Shown one piece after another: positions 43,941-52,992 of a DNA stretch of 64,000 nucleotides; position 1 is the first letter of the stretch, and every line of letters starts with the position of its first letter. The notes under the pieces were generated by a model. It was not told where the DNA came from. It was given only the letters and a program-made list of their open reading frames with translations, and searched no databases. This DNA comes from Candidatus Pseudomonas phytovorans (GTDB lineage Bacteria; Pseudomonadota; Gammaproteobacteria; Pseudomonadales; Pseudomonadaceae). The stretch lies in NCBI GenBank assembly GCA_029202525.1, contig CP119325.1:2516001-2580000 (forward strand). Reading direction: 5' to 3'. The position numbers and the translations under genes are program-made.

Positions 43941-45323
43941 ATGGCTTCGCAAGACAACAAGAAACAGCGTTCCCTGCAGCACGGCCTGACCTCGCGTCAG
44001 GTGTCCATGATCTCCATCGCCGGCATCATTGGCGCTGGCCTGTTCATCGGTTCCTCCAACGCCATCGCCACCGCCGGCCCGGCCATTCTCATTTCCTATG
44101 CCATGACCGGCCTGCTGGTCTTGCTGGTGATGCGCATGCTCGGCGAGATGGCCATCGCCAACCCCACCAGTGGCTCGTTCTCCACCTATGCCTCCGAAGC
44201 CATCGGGCCCTGGGCGGGCTTTACCATCGGCTGGCTGTACTGGTGGTTCTGGGTACTGATCATTCCGGTTGAAGCCATTGCCGGTGCCGACATCCTGCAT
44301 AGCTACTTCCCCGGCGTGCCGTCCTGGCTGTTCGCCTTCCTGATCATGCTGCTGCTGTCGTGTACCAACCTGATCAGCGTGAAGAACTTTGGTGCCTTCG
44401 AGTATTGGTTTGCCTTGGTCAAGGTGGTGGCGATCATCGCCTTCATCGTGGTCTGCAGCCTGGCAGTGTTCGGCTTCTGGCCGCTGGCCGAGGTGTCCGG
44501 GGTCAGCCGGTTGTGGGACAACGGCGGCTTCATGCCCAACGGCTTCGGCACCGTGCTGGGTGGTGTGCTGATCACCATTTTCTCGTTCTTCGGCGCGGAA
44601 ATCGTCACCATTGCCGCTGACGAAACCGCCAACCCGAAAGACAAGATCCGCCGTGCCACCAACCTGGTGGTGTACCGCATCGCCATCTTCTACCTGGCGT
44701 CGATTTTCCTGGTGGTGTCGCTGGTGGCCTGGAATGACCCTGCGCTGAAAGCGGTCGGTTCGTTCCAGCGCGTGCTGGAAGTGCTGAATGTGCCGGGCGC
44801 CAAGCTGCTGGTCGACCTGGTGGTACTGGTGGCGGTGACCAGTTGCATGAACTCGGGCCTGTACACGGCGTCGCGCATGCTCTATTCGCTGGGCGCCCGC
44901 GGCCAGGCACTGAGCGTGACCAAGCGTATCTCCGGATCGGGCGTGCCGACCGTGGCTGTCATCTTCTCGACGCTGGCCGGTTTTGCCGGGTGCCTGGTCA
45001 ACTATGTGTTCCCGGGCAAGGTCTTCGGCTTCTTGCTGTCGACCACCGGTGCCATCGCCTTGCTGGTGTACCTGGTGATTGCCGTGTCGCAGCTGCGCAT
45101 GCGTGCCCGCGCCGACCGCGAAGGGCGCCCGCTGGAGCTGAAGATGTGGCTGTTCCCGTACCTGACCTGGCTGGTGATCGGCACCATCGTCATGGTGCTG
45201 GGCTACATGCTGTTCAGCGATGCCTACCGCTATGAAACCCTGATGACCGCTGGGGTAACCGCGTTCATCCTGCTGGTTTCGCTGACCCAGCGGCGTGCCA
45301 AGGTGGTTGCCCAGACGGCTTGA
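43941..45323 (+). CDS. Amino-acid permease, GabP-like (APC superfamily)
   Basis: 460 aa with 12 TM helices. The N-terminus carries LTSRQVSMISIAGIIGAGLFIGSSNAI, and SGSFSTYASEAIGPWAGFTIGWLYW follows; both are typical of the GABA/aromatic amino acid:H+ symporter group. FFGAEIVTIAADETANPKDKIRRATN is the usual TM6-7 region. ATG at 43941 with GAGG upstream. GABA or a related omega-amino acid is likely given the neighbouring class III aminotransferase. Confidence 0.92.
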   Translation: MASQDNKKQRSLQHGLTSRQVSMISIAGIIGAGLFIGSSNAIATAGPAILISYAMTGLLVLLVMRMLGEMAIANPTSGSFSTYASEAIGPWAGFTIGWLYWWFWVLIIPVEAIAGADILHSYFPGVPSWLFAFLIMLLLSCTNLISVKNFGAFEYWFALVKVVAIIAFIVVCSLAVFGFWPLAEVSGVSRLWDNGGFMPNGFGTVLGGVLITIFSFFGAEIVTIAADETANPKDKIRRATNLVVYRIAIFYLASIFLVVSLVAWNDPALKAVGSFQRVLEVLNVPGAKLLVDLVVLVAVTSCMNSGLYTASRMLYSLGARGQALSVTKRISGSGVPTVAVIFSTLAGFAGCLVNYVFPGKVFGFLLSTTGAIALLVYLVIAVSQLRMRARADREGRPLELKMWLFPYLTWLVIGTIVMVLGYMLFSDAYRYETLMTAGVTAFILLVSLTQRRAKVVAQTA

Positions 45324-45339
45324 TGTATCTGCTTTAATT

Positions 45340-45362
45340 GGGGGCGTTGCGCGCCCCCATAT
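45340..45362 (+). terminator. Weak hairpin after the permease gene
   Basis: Stem GGGGGCG / CGCCCCC with TTGCG loop, followed by ATATCTAT. It lies 17 bases past the stop and just before the next ribosome site, so it may only partly stop transcription. Confidence 0.45.
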
Positions 45363-45381
45363 CTATAAGCACAGGAAGCGT

Positions 45382-45879
45382 ATGAACGACCACTCCCTTT
45401 CCCTCCAGGCCCTCGCGGCACCAGAAGGTACCTGCTACGGCTGCGGCTGTTCCCACCCCAGCGGGCTGCACCTGCAAAGCCATTGGGATACCGACGGCAT
45501 TCACCTGTTATGCCGTCATGCGCCTGACAGCACGTTCATCGGCTGGCCCGGCCTTGTCTACGGCGGCCTGCTGGCAATGCTGGTCGATTGCCACTCCAAC
45601 TGGACAGCCATGGCCTACCACTACCGCAACGAGGGCCGCGAACCGGGAAGCCTGCCGCGTATCGACTGCGTGACGGGTACGCTCAACCTGACCTATCTGA
45701 AACCCACGCCGATGGGCGTCGAATTGTTGCTCAAGGCGCGAGTGGAAGGCGAACCAGGGCGCAAGAGCCGGGTACTTTGCGAAGTGTGGGCCGGCGATGT
45801 GCTGACCGTGACAGCCGACTCGGTGTTTGTCCGTGTCGATACCGAAAAACTCAAGCTCAAGGCCCACGGCCAGGGCTGA
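45382..45879 (+). CDS. Hotdog-fold thioesterase, PaaI-like
   Basis: 165 aa. Starts with a Cys-rich segment GTCYGCGCSHPSGLHL, then FIGWPGLVYGGLLAMLVDCHSNW, which is the PaaI/4HBT-type active-site helix with HxGG replaced by VYGG and an Asp in LVDCH. ATG at 45382 with AGGAAG. Hydrolyses an acyl-CoA thioester; substrate unknown. Possibly transcribed with the permease. Confidence 0.82.
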   Translation: MNDHSLSLQALAAPEGTCYGCGCSHPSGLHLQSHWDTDGIHLLCRHAPDSTFIGWPGLVYGGLLAMLVDCHSNWTAMAYHYRNEGREPGSLPRIDCVTGTLNLTYLKPTPMGVELLLKARVEGEPGRKSRVLCEVWAGDVLTVTADSVFVRVDTEKLKLKAHGQG

Positions 45880-45952
45880 TGAGCGGTCGGTGATGGTCAG
45901 CGGCCAGAGATGCCTCTAGAGTGACAGGTTCATTCCCCAGGCAAGGTTGATC

Positions 45953-46648
45953 ATGACCGATCTCAGTGCTTTCTCCATCACCCGCAAGTGGCCCGCCAAA
46001 CACCCCGAACTGCTGCAGCTGTACTCGCTGCCGACGCCTAACGGTGTCAAGGTATCGATCATGCTTGAAGAGATCGGCCTGGGCTATGAGCCGCACAAGG
46101 TCAGCTTCGACACCGATGACCAGTTAAGCCCTGAGTTCATCTCGCTCAGCGCCAACAACAAGATCCCGGCCATCCTGGACCCTAATGGCCCAGGCGGCCA
46201 GCCGTTGCCGTTGTTTGAGTCAGGGGCGATCTTGCAGTACCTGGCGGAGAAAAGTGGACAGTTGCTCAGCCAGGATCCTGCCCAGCGTTACCAGACGCTG
46301 CAGTGGCTGATGTTCCAGATGGGCGGCATCGGGCCGATGTTTGGTCAGGTCGGGTTCTTCCATTTCTTTGCTGGCAAGGAATATGAAGACAAGCGTCCGC
46401 GTGACCGCTATGTCAACGAGTCCAAGCGGTTGCTGGGTGTGCTGGATCGGCACTTGAAAGGCCGGGAGTGGATGGTTGACGAATACAGCATCGCCGACAT
46501 TGCCATCTTCCCTTGGGTGCGTAACCTGGTGGAGCGCTACAACGCCCGTGACTTGGTCGGCTTCGACCAGTTCATGGAAGTGCAGCGGGTGCTGGCCAAG
46601 TTCCTTGAGCGGCCGGCCGTGCAGCGTGGCCTGAAAATCCCCGGCTGA
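45953..46648 (+). CDS. Glutathione S-transferase, YghU/YfcG-like (Nu class)
   Basis: 231 aa. N-terminal thioredoxin fold with YSLPTPNGVKVSIMLEEIGL, where Thr and Asn (TPNG) are the glutathione-contacting residues of Nu-class enzymes, and NNKIPAILDP. FESGAILQYLAEKSG and a helical C-terminal domain with YSIADIAIFPWVRN follow. Such enzymes show disulfide-bond oxidoreductase and peroxidase activity. ATG at 45953. Confidence 0.92.
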   Translation: MTDLSAFSITRKWPAKHPELLQLYSLPTPNGVKVSIMLEEIGLGYEPHKVSFDTDDQLSPEFISLSANNKIPAILDPNGPGGQPLPLFESGAILQYLAEKSGQLLSQDPAQRYQTLQWLMFQMGGIGPMFGQVGFFHFFAGKEYEDKRPRDRYVNESKRLLGVLDRHLKGREWMVDEYSIADIAIFPWVRNLVERYNARDLVGFDQFMEVQRVLAKFLERPAVQRGLKIPG

Positions 46649-46685
46649 TCCGACTGCGCGCCAGCAGCCCCGGTAGCCCAGCCTG

Positions 46686-48302
46686 CTAGAAAATCTGGTT
46701 CAGCAGCCAGTACAGGCTACCGGCCAACAGCATCGCCGCTGGCAGGGTGAGCACCCAGGCCATCAACAAGTTGAACAGCGTGCGCTTCTGAATCCCCGAG
46801 CCATTGGCCACCATGGTCCCGGCCACCCCCGAGCTCAGCACGTGGGTGGTCGAAACGGGTAATCCGAACATGTCTGCTGCGCCAATGGTGCACATGGCAA
46901 CGACCTCTGCCGAGGCGCCCTGGGCATAGCTCAGGTGGGTCTTGCCAATCTTCTCGCCCACGGTCACCACGATGCGCCGCCAGCCAACCATGGTGCCGAG
47001 CCCCAGTGCGATGGCCACGGCCACTTTTACCCACAGCGGAATGTAGCGGGTGGCGTCGTCCAGTTGGGTCTTGAACAGTTGCACATGGCTGCGGGTGTCG
47101 GCATCGAATGCCACCAAGCGGTTTTTCTCGATCAGGCGAATGGCTTCGCTGGTCAGGTACATGTCATTGCGCACGTTGGCCATGGCCTCGGCGGGTATGC
47201 GCTTGAGCGAGCCGTAGCCTTTGACCTCTTCACCGATCATTCCGGTCAGTGCTGCCAGCGCCGGTACCAGGTGCGGGCTGGCCTTGGGTTCGCCAATGAA
47301 CGCGGTCAGCGTCTGGCGCGGGTCGGCCGGGGCCGTTTGCGGGTCGCTGCGCACCAGCGCCTGGCGGGTCACTTCGGCGACGGCGGAAAACTGCAGGGCC
47401 TGCTCATTGGGCATGGTCTTGTTCAGCGCGTACGCCATTGGCAGGGTGCCGACCAGAATCAACATGATCAGGCCCATGCCTTTCTGGCCGTCGTTGGAAC
47501 CGTGGGCGAAAGACACCCCGGTGCACGTCAGGATCAGTACGCCACGAATCCACCACGGCGGCGGTGTATTGCCTTCCGGCGCCTGGTACAGCGCTTGACG
47601 CTTGACCAGTGCACGCAGGGCGAGCAACAACAAGGCGGCGCAGGCAAAGCCGATAAGCGGGGAGAACAGCAGGGCGTAACCCACCTTGCTGGCCTGGGCC
47701 CAGTCCACGCCGCTGGTGCCGTCACGCCCATGCATCAGCGCATTGGCCACGCCCACACCGATGATCGAGCCGATCAGCGTGTGCGAGGACGAGGCCGGAA
47801 GGCCCAGCCACCAGGTGCCGAGGTTCCAGATGATTGCAGCCAACAGCAGGGCAAACACCATCGAGAAGCCAGCCGAGGAGCCGACCTGTAGAATCAGTTC
47901 CACCGGCAGCAGGGCGATGATGCCGAATGCCACCGCCCCACTGGAGAGCAGCACGCCCAGGAAGTTGCACAGCCCGGACCACACCACCGCGACCGGTGCC
48001 GGCAGCGCGTTGGTGTAGATCACCGTGGCCACCGCGTTGGCGGTGTCGTGGAAGCCATTGACGAACTCGAAGCCCAGGGCAATCAACAATGCCAGGCCCA
48101 GTAGCAGAAACGGCGTGACCGTGGTGATCACCGTGCCGCTGGCGCTGACATCCTGTTTCAGGCTCCAGGCGGTGTAGGCGATACCGGCCAGCAGCAGGCC
48201 GAAGAACAACACGAGCGTGGCACGCCCAGGCTTGTGGGCAAGTTGCGGGTGGGCGTCGCGTTGGGCCAGTTGCGGCTGGCTGGCCAGTGACGGGGTTGCC
48301 AT
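46686..48302 (-). CDS. PiT-family inorganic phosphate transporter
   Basis: 538 aa membrane protein. PiT signatures in both repeats: GFEFVNGFHDTANAVATVIYTNALP near the N-terminus and GAADMFGLPVSTTHVLSSGVAGTM near the C-terminus; also GLPASSSHTLIGSIIG and VSFAHGSNDGQKGMG. A large cytoplasmic loop separates the two halves. ATG at 48302 after GGAGCCACC. Low-affinity, metal-phosphate:H+ symport is the family role. Confidence 0.93.
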   Translation of the reverse strand: MATPSLASQPQLAQRDAHPQLAHKPGRATLVLFFGLLLAGIAYTAWSLKQDVSASGTVITTVTPFLLLGLALLIALGFEFVNGFHDTANAVATVIYTNALPAPVAVVWSGLCNFLGVLLSSGAVAFGIIALLPVELILQVGSSAGFSMVFALLLAAIIWNLGTWWLGLPASSSHTLIGSIIGVGVANALMHGRDGTSGVDWAQASKVGYALLFSPLIGFACAALLLLALRALVKRQALYQAPEGNTPPPWWIRGVLILTCTGVSFAHGSNDGQKGMGLIMLILVGTLPMAYALNKTMPNEQALQFSAVAEVTRQALVRSDPQTAPADPRQTLTAFIGEPKASPHLVPALAALTGMIGEEVKGYGSLKRIPAEAMANVRNDMYLTSEAIRLIEKNRLVAFDADTRSHVQLFKTQLDDATRYIPLWVKVAVAIALGLGTMVGWRRIVVTVGEKIGKTHLSYAQGASAEVVAMCTIGAADMFGLPVSTTHVLSSGVAGTMVANGSGIQKRTLFNLLMAWVLTLPAAMLLAGSLYWLLNQIF

Positions 48303-48429
48303 GGTGGCTCCGGTTGGCGTAGGGCAGGTTGCCGAAGGCCTTGAGCATAGAAACAATTCGTAACCCGACCGTGACCTCGATCAATGAATTATCTAGGCTC
48401 AAGACGGACGGTAAATACAGGAGACACCC

Positions 48430-48495
48430 ATGATCCGCTGCAAGCGTTTCTATGATGCGGTCAACGGAGACGATGGCCAGCGAGTGATGGGGTAA
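48430..48495 (+). pseudogene. Truncated DUF488 N-terminus (21 codons) coupled to the GNAT gene
   Basis: ORF with AGGAG ribosome site reading MIRCKRFYDAVNGDDGQRVM then Gly and stop. It matches the first ~20 residues of DUF488-family proteins, which start M-I-x-C-K-R-x-Y-D and continue DDGxRVLVDRLWPRG. The remaining ~95 residues are missing. The stop overlaps the GNAT start as TAATG, so the remnant could now act as a translational leader for that gene. Confidence 0.6.
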
Positions 48496-48926
48496 TGCCC
48501 CTGCAACTGATTGCCGGCAACGACAGCCACCGTTCGTTTGCCCGCGACCTCACGCGGCGCGCCATGCTGCCGTACTACCGTGAATATGACCTGCTGTGGA
48601 TCGAGGATGCCTTCGACCAGGCCTGGGGCTGGCGCGAGCAGTGGCTGGTCTGTGAAGGCGATAACCTGTTGGGTTACTGCAGCCTCAGCCAGGACCGCCA
48701 GGCGCTGTTTATCCGCGAGTTGCACCTGTTGCCCGAGCATCGTGGGCGCGGTGTCGGCAGTTGGGTGCTGGAGGCGTTGGCGCAGTGGGCCGGGCAGCGG
48801 CGCCTGCCGTTGCTGAGGCTGATGGTGTTTCACAGCAACCCGGCGCGCCTGCTGTACCAGCGCCACGGCTTTGTCAAAATGGGTGAGGACGCGTGCTTTG
48901 TGCGCATGCAACGCACGATTGGCTAG
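48495..48926 (+). CDS. GNAT-family N-acetyltransferase
   Basis: 143 aa. Acetyl-CoA-binding motif A is seen in LFIRELHLLPEHRGRGVGSWVLEAL (Q/RxxGxG/A form RGRGVG), then VFHSNPARLLYQRHGFVKMG, motif B. ATG at 48495 overlaps the preceding mini-ORF; it has no separate strong ribosome site, so its translation probably depends on that ORF. Acceptor substrate unknown. Confidence 0.88.
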   Translation: MPLQLIAGNDSHRSFARDLTRRAMLPYYREYDLLWIEDAFDQAWGWREQWLVCEGDNLLGYCSLSQDRQALFIRELHLLPEHRGRGVGSWVLEALAQWAGQRRLPLLRLMVFHSNPARLLYQRHGFVKMGEDACFVRMQRTIG

Positions 48927-49046
48927 TAGCGCAATGATGGCTTGTCGCGATCGAAGCGCAGGGGCATAGTGAGCCAGGTGTTCACGGTCGCCCGCAGAAG
49001 AGGGCGGCAGAGGATGAACGTGATCCGGGATAAGGAGAAGCCCACA

Positions 49047-49436
49047 ATGAACGGAATTGGTCCGCGACTGCGGGAAGAGCGTGAGCGCCTGGGCATGACC
49101 CAGCGCGTGTTTGGCGATATCGGTGGGGTTGAACCCAATGCCCAGGGCAAGTACGAAAGCGGCGAGCGTACGCCGCGGGTCGATTACCTGGCAGCCTTGG
49201 CGGCCAGGGGGGTGGATGCACTGTACGTAATTGGCGGTATCCGCACGCCGGCCCCGCTAGAGGGCCTGAGTACGGATGAGTCGGGGCTGCTGGGTGCCTT
49301 TCGGCAATTGCCGGTCGACGACCAGGCGGCCATCTGGCACCTGCTTGGGCGCTTGAGCAGCGATAGAAAGCCCAGGCAAACAGTGAGGCCTGTCACTGTT
49401 GAGCGTCAGGCGTTTCTTACAGAAGCAATGCGTTAG
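49047..49436 (+). CDS. XRE-family HTH regulator
   Basis: 129 aa. N-terminal HTH_3: IGPRLREERERLGMTQRVFGDIGGVEPNAQGKYESGERTPRVDYLAALAARGVD region (residues 3-57). A short helical tail (DDQAAIWHLLGRL) may give dimerisation. ATG at 49047 with AAGGAG; a start nine to twelve codons upstream is less likely. Similar small phage-type regulators are common in Pseudomonas. It lies just before gacA, but no functional link is evident. Confidence 0.85.
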   Translation: MNGIGPRLREERERLGMTQRVFGDIGGVEPNAQGKYESGERTPRVDYLAALAARGVDALYVIGGIRTPAPLEGLSTDESGLLGAFRQLPVDDQAAIWHLLGRLSSDRKPRQTVRPVTVERQAFLTEAMR

Positions 49437-49499
49437 ACCCGTTTGGAAAAATTTTGTTAAGGTGGCGGGATCCAATCGCCCTGCTGACGAGGTGTGTGC

Positions 49500-50138
49500 T
49501 TGATTAGGGTCTTAGTGGTCGACGATCACGATCTGGTACGAACCGGTATTACCCGCATGCTGGCCGATATCGATGGCCTGCAGGTGGTGGGTGAGGGTGA
49601 TTCGGGTGAATCCGCGCTCAAGCTGGCCCGTGAGCTGAAGCCGGATGTAGTGCTGATGGACGTGAAAATGCCTGGCATCGGCGGCCTTGAGGCCACCCGC
49701 AAACTGCTGCGCAGCCACCCGGACATCAAGGTCGTGGCCGTGACTGTGTGCGAGGAAGACCCGTTCCCCACGCGCCTGTTGCAAGCCGGTGCCGCCGGTT
49801 ACCTGACCAAGGGTGCAGGCCTTGACGAAATGGTCCAGGCCATCCGCCTGGCATTTGCCGGCCAGCGCTACATCAGCCCGCAAATTGCCCAACAGCTGGC
49901 GCTGAAGCCGTTTCAGCCACAAGGCTCACCGTTCGACTCACTGTCGGAGCGGGAAATCCAGATTGCCCTGATGATTGTCGGCTGCCAGAAAGTGCAGATC
50001 ATCTCGGACAAGTTGTGCCTCTCGCCCAAGACCGTCAATACTTACCGTTATCGGATCTTTGAAAAACTCTCGGTCACCAGCGACGTCGAACTGACCTTGC
50101 TGGCCGTTCGCCACGGTATGGTCGACGCAAGCCTGTAA
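49500..50138 (+). CDS. gacA: Response regulator GacA (UvrY)
   Basis: 212 aa NarL-type response regulator of the GacS/GacA system that activates rsm small RNAs and so secondary metabolism and biofilm genes. Receiver with DD at residues 8-9, phosphorylated Asp54 in VVLMDVKMPG, Lys in the YLTKG segment; LuxR-type HTH SEREIQIALMIVGCQKVQIISDKLCLSPKTVNTY. Start is TTG at 49500 (MIRVLVVDDHD), with GAGG seven bases upstream; a GTG at 49494 is too close to that site. gacA-uvrC-pgsA is a conserved order. Confidence 0.95.
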   Translation: MIRVLVVDDHDLVRTGITRMLADIDGLQVVGEGDSGESALKLARELKPDVVLMDVKMPGIGGLEATRKLLRSHPDIKVVAVTVCEEDPFPTRLLQAGAAGYLTKGAGLDEMVQAIRLAFAGQRYISPQIAQQLALKPFQPQGSPFDSLSEREIQIALMIVGCQKVQIISDKLCLSPKTVNTYRYRIFEKLSVTSDVELTLLAVRHGMVDASL

Positions 50139-50144
50139 AACCTC

Positions 50145-51968
50145 ATGTCCCAAGTGTTTGATGCCAGCGCATTCCTGGCGACCTGCAGCGGTCGCCCGGG
50201 CGTTTACCGAATGTTCGACGCCGAAGCCCGGCTGCTTTACGTGGGCAAGGCCAAGAACCTCAAAAAACGCCTGGCCAGCTATTTCCGCAAAACCGGCCTG
50301 GCGCCCAAGACCGCTGCGCTGGTAGCCCGTATCGCCCAGGTCGAAACCACCATCACCGCCAACGAAACCGAGGCGTTGCTGCTGGAGCAGAACCTGATCA
50401 AGGAATGGCGGCCGCCGTACAACATCCTGCTGCGCGACGACAAATCCTACCCCTACGTGTTCCTGTCCGACGGCGAGTTCCCGCGGTTGGGCATTCACCG
50501 TGGGGCGAAGAAGGCCAAGGGCCGCTACTTTGGCCCATACCCCAGCGCCGGGGCCATCCGCGAAAGCCTCAGCCTGCTGCAAAAGGCCTTTTCGGTGCGC
50601 CAGTGCGAAGACAGCTACTACGCCAACCGCACCCGGCCGTGCCTGCAGTATCAGATCAAACGTTGCAAAGGGCCCTGCACCGACCTGGTGAGCGCCGAGG
50701 AATACGCCGACGATGTACGCCACTCGGTGATGTTTCTTGAGGGCCGTAGCCAGCAACTGGGCAACGAGCTGAATGCCGAGATGGAGAAGGCCGCCATGGC
50801 CCTCAATTTCGAGAAAGCTGCCGAGTTGCGCGACCAGATCGCCTTGCTGCGCCGCGTGCAGGACCAGCAGTACATCGAGGGCGGCAGTGGCGACGTCGAT
50901 GTCATCGCCGCCTTCGTCAACCCCGGTGGTGCCTGCGTGCACCTGATCAGCGTGCGCGGTGGCCGGGTGCTGGGCAGCAAGAACTTTTTCCCGCAGGTAG
51001 GCATCGAGGAGGAGGTGGCCGAGGTCATGGCCGCATTCCTGTCCCAGTACTACCTGGGCAACGCAGAGCGCGAACTGCCTGGCGAGTTGATCGTCAACGT
51101 TGTGCACGAAGACTTCGCTGCCATCACCGAAGCGCTGCACACGCTGCGTGGCCGCGAGCTGACCATCAGCCACCGGGTACGCGGCACGCGCGCCCGATGG
51201 CAGCAGTTGGCAGTGACCAATGCCGAGCAGGCGCTGAATGCCCGCCTGGCCAACCGCCAGCACATGGCCGCCCGTTTCGAAGCCCTGGCCGAAGTGCTGG
51301 GCCTGGACGAGGTGCCGCAGCGGCTGGAGTGCTACGACATCAGCCATTCCAGCGGCGAAGCCACCGTGGCCAGTTGCGTGGTATTCGGCCCCGAAGGCGC
51401 GCTGAAGTCCGATTACCGGCGCTTCAACATCGAAGGCGTCACTGCCGGCGATGACTACGCCGCCATGCACCAGGCCCTGACCCGGCGTTACGGGCGCATC
51501 AAGGACGGTGAGGGCAAGCTGCCCGACGTGTTATTGGTAGACGGCGGCAAAGGGCAGTTGAACATGGCCCGCGACGTGATGCAGGAGCTGGGCTTCACTG
51601 ACCTGGCCCTGCTCGGTGTGGCCAAAGGTGTTACCCGCAAGGCCGGTTTTGAAACCCTGTACCTGAATGACGTGCACCACGAGTTCACACTGAAAGGTGA
51701 TTCACCGGCCCTGCACCTGATTCAGCAGATCCGCGACGAAGCCCACCGTTTTGCCATTACCGGCCACCGCGCCCGCCGCGGCAAGGCCCGCCGGGTGTCC
51801 AGCCTGGAAGATGTGGCCGGGGTAGGGCCCAAACGCCGGCGCGACCTGCTGAAACATTTCGGCGGCCTGCAGGAGCTCAACCGCGCCAGTATCGATGAAA
51901 TCGCCAAAGCCCCCGGCATCAGTAAAAAGCTTGCCGAATCAATTTATGCCAGCCTGCATAGCGAGTAG
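50145..51968 (+). CDS. uvrC: UvrABC excinuclease subunit C
   Basis: 607 aa nucleotide-excision repair nuclease. N-terminal GIY-YIG domain (RPGVYRMFDAEARLLYVGKAKNLKKRLASYF, 3' incision), central UVR domain about residues 200-240 (MEKAAMALNFEKAAELRDQIALL), RNase H-like 5' incision domain (LECYDISHSSGEATVASCVVF ... LLVDGGKGQL), and C-terminal helix-hairpin-helix repeats (LEDVAGVGPKRRRDLLKHFGG). Six bases after gacA. Confidence 0.98.
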   Translation: MSQVFDASAFLATCSGRPGVYRMFDAEARLLYVGKAKNLKKRLASYFRKTGLAPKTAALVARIAQVETTITANETEALLLEQNLIKEWRPPYNILLRDDKSYPYVFLSDGEFPRLGIHRGAKKAKGRYFGPYPSAGAIRESLSLLQKAFSVRQCEDSYYANRTRPCLQYQIKRCKGPCTDLVSAEEYADDVRHSVMFLEGRSQQLGNELNAEMEKAAMALNFEKAAELRDQIALLRRVQDQQYIEGGSGDVDVIAAFVNPGGACVHLISVRGGRVLGSKNFFPQVGIEEEVAEVMAAFLSQYYLGNAERELPGELIVNVVHEDFAAITEALHTLRGRELTISHRVRGTRARWQQLAVTNAEQALNARLANRQHMAARFEALAEVLGLDEVPQRLECYDISHSSGEATVASCVVFGPEGALKSDYRRFNIEGVTAGDDYAAMHQALTRRYGRIKDGEGKLPDVLLVDGGKGQLNMARDVMQELGFTDLALLGVAKGVTRKAGFETLYLNDVHHEFTLKGDSPALHLIQQIRDEAHRFAITGHRARRGKARRVSSLEDVAGVGPKRRRDLLKHFGGLQELNRASIDEIAKAPGISKKLAESIYASLHSE

Positions 51969-52001
51969 AATGCCGGGCTCAACTTGCGGCCAGTCGTACC
52001 G

Positions 52002-52562
52002 ATGAATATTCCAAACCTGCTCACCGTTCTACGCGTCCTGCTCATCCCGATCTTCATTCTGCTGTTCTATGTGCCCTATCACTGGAGCTACATGGCCGCA
52101 AGCAGCGTGTTTGCGGTTGCTGCCGCCACCGACTGGCTGGACGGCTACCTGGCGCGTCGCCTGCAGCAGAGCACCCCGTTCGGTGCCTTCCTCGATCCGG
52201 TGGCCGACAAGCTGATGGTGGCAGTGGCCTTGGTGCTGCTGGTGCAGGTGCATGCCAACTTCTGGCTGACCCTGCCAGCTGCGGTGATCATCGGCCGCGA
52301 GATCGTGGTGTCGGCACTGCGAGAGTGGATGGCCGAACTGGGCGCGCGGGCGCATGTGGCTGTGTCCAACCTCGGTAAATGGAAAACCGCGGCACAGATG
52401 TTGGCGCTGGTGATTTTGCTGGCCAACCCGCCCGGCATGACCTTCTGGGTTATTCTCGGCTACGGGCTGTTGCTGGTGGCGGCGGGGCTGACGCTGTGGT
52501 CGATGGTGCACTACCTGCTGGCCGCCTGGCCGCACCTGCGCGAAGGCTCTGAGCAGAAATAA
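52002..52562 (+). CDS. pgsA: CDP-diacylglycerol--glycerol-3-phosphate 3-phosphatidyltransferase
   Basis: 186 aa membrane enzyme that makes phosphatidylglycerophosphate. The CDP-alcohol phosphatidyltransferase motif D-G-x2-A-R-x8-G-x3-D-x3-D is complete in WLDGYLARRLQQSTPFGAF and LDPVADK. Four to five TM helices. ATG at 52002 (MNIPNLLTVLRVLLIP). 33 bases after uvrC. Confidence 0.97.
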   Translation: MNIPNLLTVLRVLLIPIFILLFYVPYHWSYMAASSVFAVAAATDWLDGYLARRLQQSTPFGAFLDPVADKLMVAVALVLLVQVHANFWLTLPAAVIIGREIVVSALREWMAELGARAHVAVSNLGKWKTAAQMLALVILLANPPGMTFWVILGYGLLLVAAGLTLWSMVHYLLAAWPHLREGSEQK

Positions 52563-52583
52563 AAGTTTTTTTGAATCAAGGGG

Positions 52584-52611
52584 TTGACGCTGTTTTAGAA
52601 ATCGCTAGAAT
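52584..52611 (+). promoter_or_regulatory. sigma70 promoter of tRNA-Gly
   Basis: -35 TTGACG (52584-52589), 16-base spacer, -10 TAGAAT (52606-52611); transcription should start about 52618, nine bases before the tRNA. Confidence 0.7.
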
Positions 52612-52626
52612 GGCACCCATCACGAC

Positions 52627-52702
<76 letters not shown>

Positions 52703-52731
52703 AATTCGATCCTCGGTGCGTCGCCGGGATC

Positions 52732-52763
52732 AAAAAAAGAGGCCTTTAAGGCCTCTTTTTTTT
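52732..52763. terminator. Bidirectional intrinsic terminator after tRNA-Gly
   Basis: Stem GAGGCCTT / AAGGCCTC-type hairpin flanked by A7 on the left and T9 on the right. It ends the tRNA transcript rightward; for the leftward etfA transcript it also gives a U-run. Confidence 0.9.
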
Positions 52764-52992
52764 GCCTGAAATTTCCCTCGGTACCCTTAATCAATTGAAC
52801 GATTAATGTACGCCTCTGCTCTGCTCGGGCTATCCACAGCAGTTTAGAGCAGTCCTTCTCCCTTGAGTGTCTATCGGGCAATGCGCTCTCCTTCTTCTTT
52901 CGCCCTATGGAAAAAGTGTCAGGCCGAGCGCATGCATTCTCAGGCAGTGTGCAGTCTGAATATATTGCGCAAGTAGCTTCTTGCAGCAAATA

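Noticed and set aside
49494..49499. GTG at 49494 as the gacA start
   Set aside because: Only one base from the GAGG motif; TTG 49500 is well spaced and gives the canonical MIRVLVVDDHD start.
52703..52992. Integrase gene or cargo between tRNA-Gly and etfA
   Set aside because: The 290 bases hold only the bidirectional terminator and no open frame resembling a recombinase on either strand.
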